The notes under the pieces were generated by a model. That model was not told the DNA's origin and did not search any database. It saw only the letters and a list, made by a program, of their open reading frames with translations. Of a DNA stretch of 64,000 nt, positions 61,510 through 64,000 are shown in pieces; the stretch's first letter is position 1; each line of letters opens with the position of its first letter. A program made the position numbers and the translations under genes. Origin of the DNA: Thermoleophilaceae bacterium (GTDB lineage: Bacteria; Actinomycetota; Thermoleophilia; Solirubrobacterales; Thermoleophilaceae); contig JAUJOA010000002.1 of assembly GCA_030447875.1 (NCBI GenBank), positions 62,001-126,000 of the forward strand, in the 5' to 3' direction.

Positions 61510-64000
61510 GTGACCAACCGCCGGCGCAACCTGTTCGTGATCCTGCTGGTGCTCGGCCTGCTGGCCGCGTCGGCGTACGTAATCGCGGAGAAGCCCACGC
61601 GTCTGGGACTCGATCTCAGGGGCGGGGTGGAGCTCGTCTACGAGGGCCAGCCCACGCCGCAGGTCCCGGAGGTCACCCCTCAGGCGATCGACGACGCGAT
61701 CGAGACGATCCGCAAGCGCACGGATGCGCTCGGCGTCTCCGAGCCGGAGATCCAGCGCTCGGGCGCAGACCAGATCTCGATCGGGCTGCCCGACGTCCAG
61801 AACGTCGACCGTGCGATCGAGCAGGTCGGCACCACGGCTCAGCTCCAGTTCTACGACTGGGAGCCCAACATCCTCACCAGCGAGGGCAAGCTGATGTCCC
61901 TCCAGGAGGCACAGCAGACCGGCAGCGGCCAGAACCCGGACGCCCTCACGCGACCGCTCTCCCTCTTCGAGGCCGCGCAGCGGGCCTCGAAGGCAAAGCC
62001 GACGGCCGAGCCGGACGACGTTCCCCCCGGCGGTCCCGCCCCCGAGATCGCGGAGCGCTTCGGCGACGATGAGGCGGCGATCCAGCAGTACTACGACGGT
62101 CAAAACGACACAGGTGCCGACAAGTACTACCTGTTCGGGCCGGACGAGGAGCTGATCGCCGGCCCGAGCGAGAACTGCGAGGAGCTGCTCTCTGACTTCG
62201 AGGACGGCCCGAGCGCCCCCGGGACCGTCGGCCAGCGCGAGGTGCCCGCCGGAAGCGAGTGCGAGGACGAGCTGAGCGCTCTGCCGGGCGACCAGCCACC
62301 GGACGGCAGCCAGGCGGTGGTCGTGCCGCGCGGCATCGTCCTCATCCAGTCCGAGCGCCCGCAGAACCTGCCGCCTAACGCGCCCTTCGACCGCTACCAG
62401 ATCCTCGAGGACGACTCCGAGCTCTCGGGTGACGACATCAGGAACCCGGAGCAGAACTTCGATCCCCAGACGCAGGAGCCCGTAGTCACCTTCGAGTTCA
62501 CCGACGAGGGGAGGGAGGCGTTCGCCGCGGTCACGCGGCGGATCGCCCAGCGCGGGGCCGAGCAGATCACTCCACCCGGAGCGCCGCCTGAGCTCACCTT
62601 CCAGCGCTTCGCGATCACGCTCGACAACGAGGTCGTGTCGCTCGCCACGATCGACTACACCGAGAACCCCGAGGGGATCGACGGCCGCACCGGCGCGCAG
62701 ATCACGGGCATCGGCAGCATCGAGGCCACGCAGGACCTGGCCGAGAGCCTCCGCATCGGCGCGCTGCCCGTGCAGCTCGAGCTCATCTCGAACACCCAGG
62801 TCTCGGCGACGCTCGGGCAGCAGGCACTCGACCAGGGCCTGCTGGCGGCCGGCGTGGGCCTCGCGCTGACGCTGCTGTTCCTCCTGGTCTTCTACCGCGT
62901 GCTCGGAGCCGTGGCCGCCGTGGCGCTGGTGACCTATGCGGTCTTCCTCTTCGCGCTCGTCAAGCTGATCCCGATCACGCTGACGCTGCCCGGGATCGCG
63001 GGTCTGATCCTCACGCTCGGCGTGGCGGCGGACGCGAACATCGTGATCTTCGAGCGGATCAAGGAGGAGGCGCGCTCAGGGCGCTCGATACCGGCGGCCA
63101 TCACCGCCGGCTACGGCAAGGCGCTGCGGACGATCATCGACGCGAACGTGGTCACGATCGGCGTCGCGTTCATCCTGTTCACGCTGGCGACCGCCGGCAT
63201 CAAGGGCTTCGCGTTCACGCTCGGCGTCGGAACGCTCGTCTCCCTCTTCACGGCGGTGCTCGCCACCTCGGCCGTCCTCGGCTCGATCGCTCGCACGCGG
63301 CTGCTGCGGTCGAAGCACGCCCTCGGGGCGACGAAGGAACGCGTGCGCTGGCACTTCGACTTCATCGGCCTGTCCAAGTGGTTCTTCTCCACCTCCGGCT
63401 TGATTCTCGCCGTGGGCGCGCTCGCCATCGCCGGGCTGGGGCTCAAGTTCGGCATCGACTTCGAGTCGGGTACGCGCATCACCACGCCGCTCGAGCAGCC
63501 GGCCTCGGTCCAGGAGGTCCGCGACTCGCTGCCGCCCGAGTACCAGGACTCGGAGATCCAGGCGGTCGAGGACCCCGAGCTGGGCGCGAACGTCGTCCAG
63601 ATCTCGACCGGCACGCTCCAGCCCGGTCAGGAGGCGCAGGTCCGCGAGGCGCTCGACTCCTCCTTCGGAGTGGACGAGGCGGAGTTCTCGAGCAACTCGA
63701 TCGGTCCGACGTTCGGGGCCCAGATCGCCCGCACCGCGCTGATCGCGATCGTCGCGTCGCTGCTTCTCATCTCGCTCTACATCGGCCTGCGGTTCGAGTT
63801 CAAGTTCGCCGTGCCGGTGCTGATCGCCCTGGCCCACGACCTGCTCATCACGGCGGGCGTGTACGCGCTCACCGAGCGCGAGGTCACCACCTCGACCGTG
63901 GCCGCCCTGCTCACGATCCTCGGCTACTCGCTCTACGACACGATCATCGTCTTCGACCGAATACGCGAGAACGTCCCGCGCATGCCGCGCGCGACCTTCT
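61510..64000 (+). CDS. secDF: Fused protein translocase SecDF (3' end beyond window)
   Basis: 830 codons visible from GTG 61510. SecD half: first helix NLFVILLVLGLLAASAYVI, the D1 motif LGLDLRGGVELVYE, a periplasmic domain with a long Asp/Glu/Pro-rich insert (about residues 150-280), and helices with GVAADANIVIFERIKEE. Without any stop it runs into the SecF half: WFFSTSGLILAVGALAIAG, GLKFGIDFESGTRI and TILGYSLYDTIIVFDRIREN. The fused form is known in Bacillus and some actinomycetes; many bacteria have separate genes. Drives proton-motive-force-linked release of exported proteins. Start overlaps nothing; the zinc-PAS stop is 10 bases upstream. Confidence 0.96.
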   Translation, partial: MTNRRRNLFVILLVLGLLAASAYVIAEKPTRLGLDLRGGVELVYEGQPTPQVPEVTPQAIDDAIETIRKRTDALGVSEPEIQRSGADQISIGLPDVQNVDRAIEQVGTTAQLQFYDWEPNILTSEGKLMSLQEAQQTGSGQNPDALTRPLSLFEAAQRASKAKPTAEPDDVPPGGPAPEIAERFGDDEAAIQQYYDGQNDTGADKYYLFGPDEELIAGPSENCEELLSDFEDGPSAPGTVGQREVPAGSECEDELSALPGDQPPDGSQAVVVPRGIVLIQSERPQNLPPNAPFDRYQILEDDSELSGDDIRNPEQNFDPQTQEPVVTFEFTDEGREAFAAVTRRIAQRGAEQITPPGAPPELTFQRFAITLDNEVVSLATIDYTENPEGIDGRTGAQITGIGSIEATQDLAESLRIGALPVQLELISNTQVSATLGQQALDQGLLAAGVGLALTLLFLLVFYRVLGAVAAVALVTYAVFLFALVKLIPITLTLPGIAGLILTLGVAADANIVIFERIKEEARSGRSIPAAITAGYGKALRTIIDANVVTIGVAFILFTLATAGIKGFAFTLGVGTLVSLFTAVLATSAVLGSIARTRLLRSKHALGATKERVRWHFDFIGLSKWFFSTSGLILAVGALAIAGLGLKFGIDFESGTRITTPLEQPASVQEVRDSLPPEYQDSEIQAVEDPELGANVVQISTGTLQPGQEAQVREALDSSFGVDEAEFSSNSIGPTFGAQIARTALIAIVASLLLISLYIGLRFEFKFAVPVLIALAHDLLITAGVYALTEREVTTSTVAALLTILGYSLYDTIIVFDRIRENVPRMPRATF

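Overview
The window is chromosomal DNA of a very GC-rich actinomycete. The most likely source is a Thermoleophilia/Solirubrobacterales-type lineage. This is inferred from third-position GC bias, frequent GTG and TTG starts, 1-4 base overlaps between genes, an F420-type LLM oxidoreductase, SteA and MctB/SteB homologues, and the conserved actinobacterial order tlyA - NAD kinase - recN - steA - mctB - pyrG - NUDIX - xerD. No plasmid, phage or CRISPR locus is visible.

Layout. 0-8.6 kb: SOS-controlled dnaE2 with a palindromic insert in its reading frame, a coiled-coil protein pair on the minus strand, a DUF72 protein, a FIST sensor protein, a small acidic protein and a metallo-beta-lactamase-fold hydrolase. 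8.6-12.6 kb: a tight operon efp-nusB-xseB-ispA-dxs (translation, antitermination, isoprenoid precursors). 12.8-28.4 kb: a divergent pair with a CRP-like site, then the long collinear run tlyA, nadK, recN, steA, mctB, a GT4-type phosphoglycosyl transferase, pyrG, an M20 peptidase, DUF3866, NUDIX, xerD, phosphopentomutase, mutM, a divergent glutaredoxin and recO. 28.4-37.3 kb: pyruvate phosphate dikinase, a secreted parallel beta-helix protein with a small lipoprotein, and a putative metal-handling island (CDF exporter divergent from three membrane or periplasmic proteins).

37.4-47.3 kb: dgt-dnaG, then an accessory segment holding a second perfect SOS box, a frameshifted HTH-HNH endonuclease gene, a tRNA-Asn one base short of canonical, and an mrr-type restriction gene cut by about four single-base shifts. 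A glycosyltransferase, an LLM oxidoreductase, an SDR, a thioredoxin-like lipoprotein and a CAT-anticodon tRNA follow. 47.3-50.9 kb: a small membrane protein and an unusual fusion of a histidine-bearing four-helix membrane domain, a NirB-like FAD/NAD(P) reductase and a BFD-type [2Fe-2S] domain, then gene debris (sulfotransferase fragment, multiply shifted rpiR-type regulator). 50.9-64 kb: pdxS-pdxT, an M29 aminopeptidase, a membrane diguanylate cyclase, yebC, two head-to-head glycosyltransferase-like genes, ruvCAB, a zinc-ribbon/PAS protein in the slot often held by yajC, and a fused secDF running off the end.

DNA repair and replication genes are numerous (dnaE2, recN, xerD, mutM, recO, dgt, dnaG, ruvCAB, xseB), but only dnaE2 and the HTH-HNH gene carry a recognisable LexA box. 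The most noteworthy points are the palindrome-in-gene of dnaE2, the cytochrome-like/NirB/BFD fusion, the SOS-linked HNH locus, the zinc-PAS gene beside secDF, and the clustering of frameshifts in accessory genes only. That clustering could be true gene decay or local assembly error.
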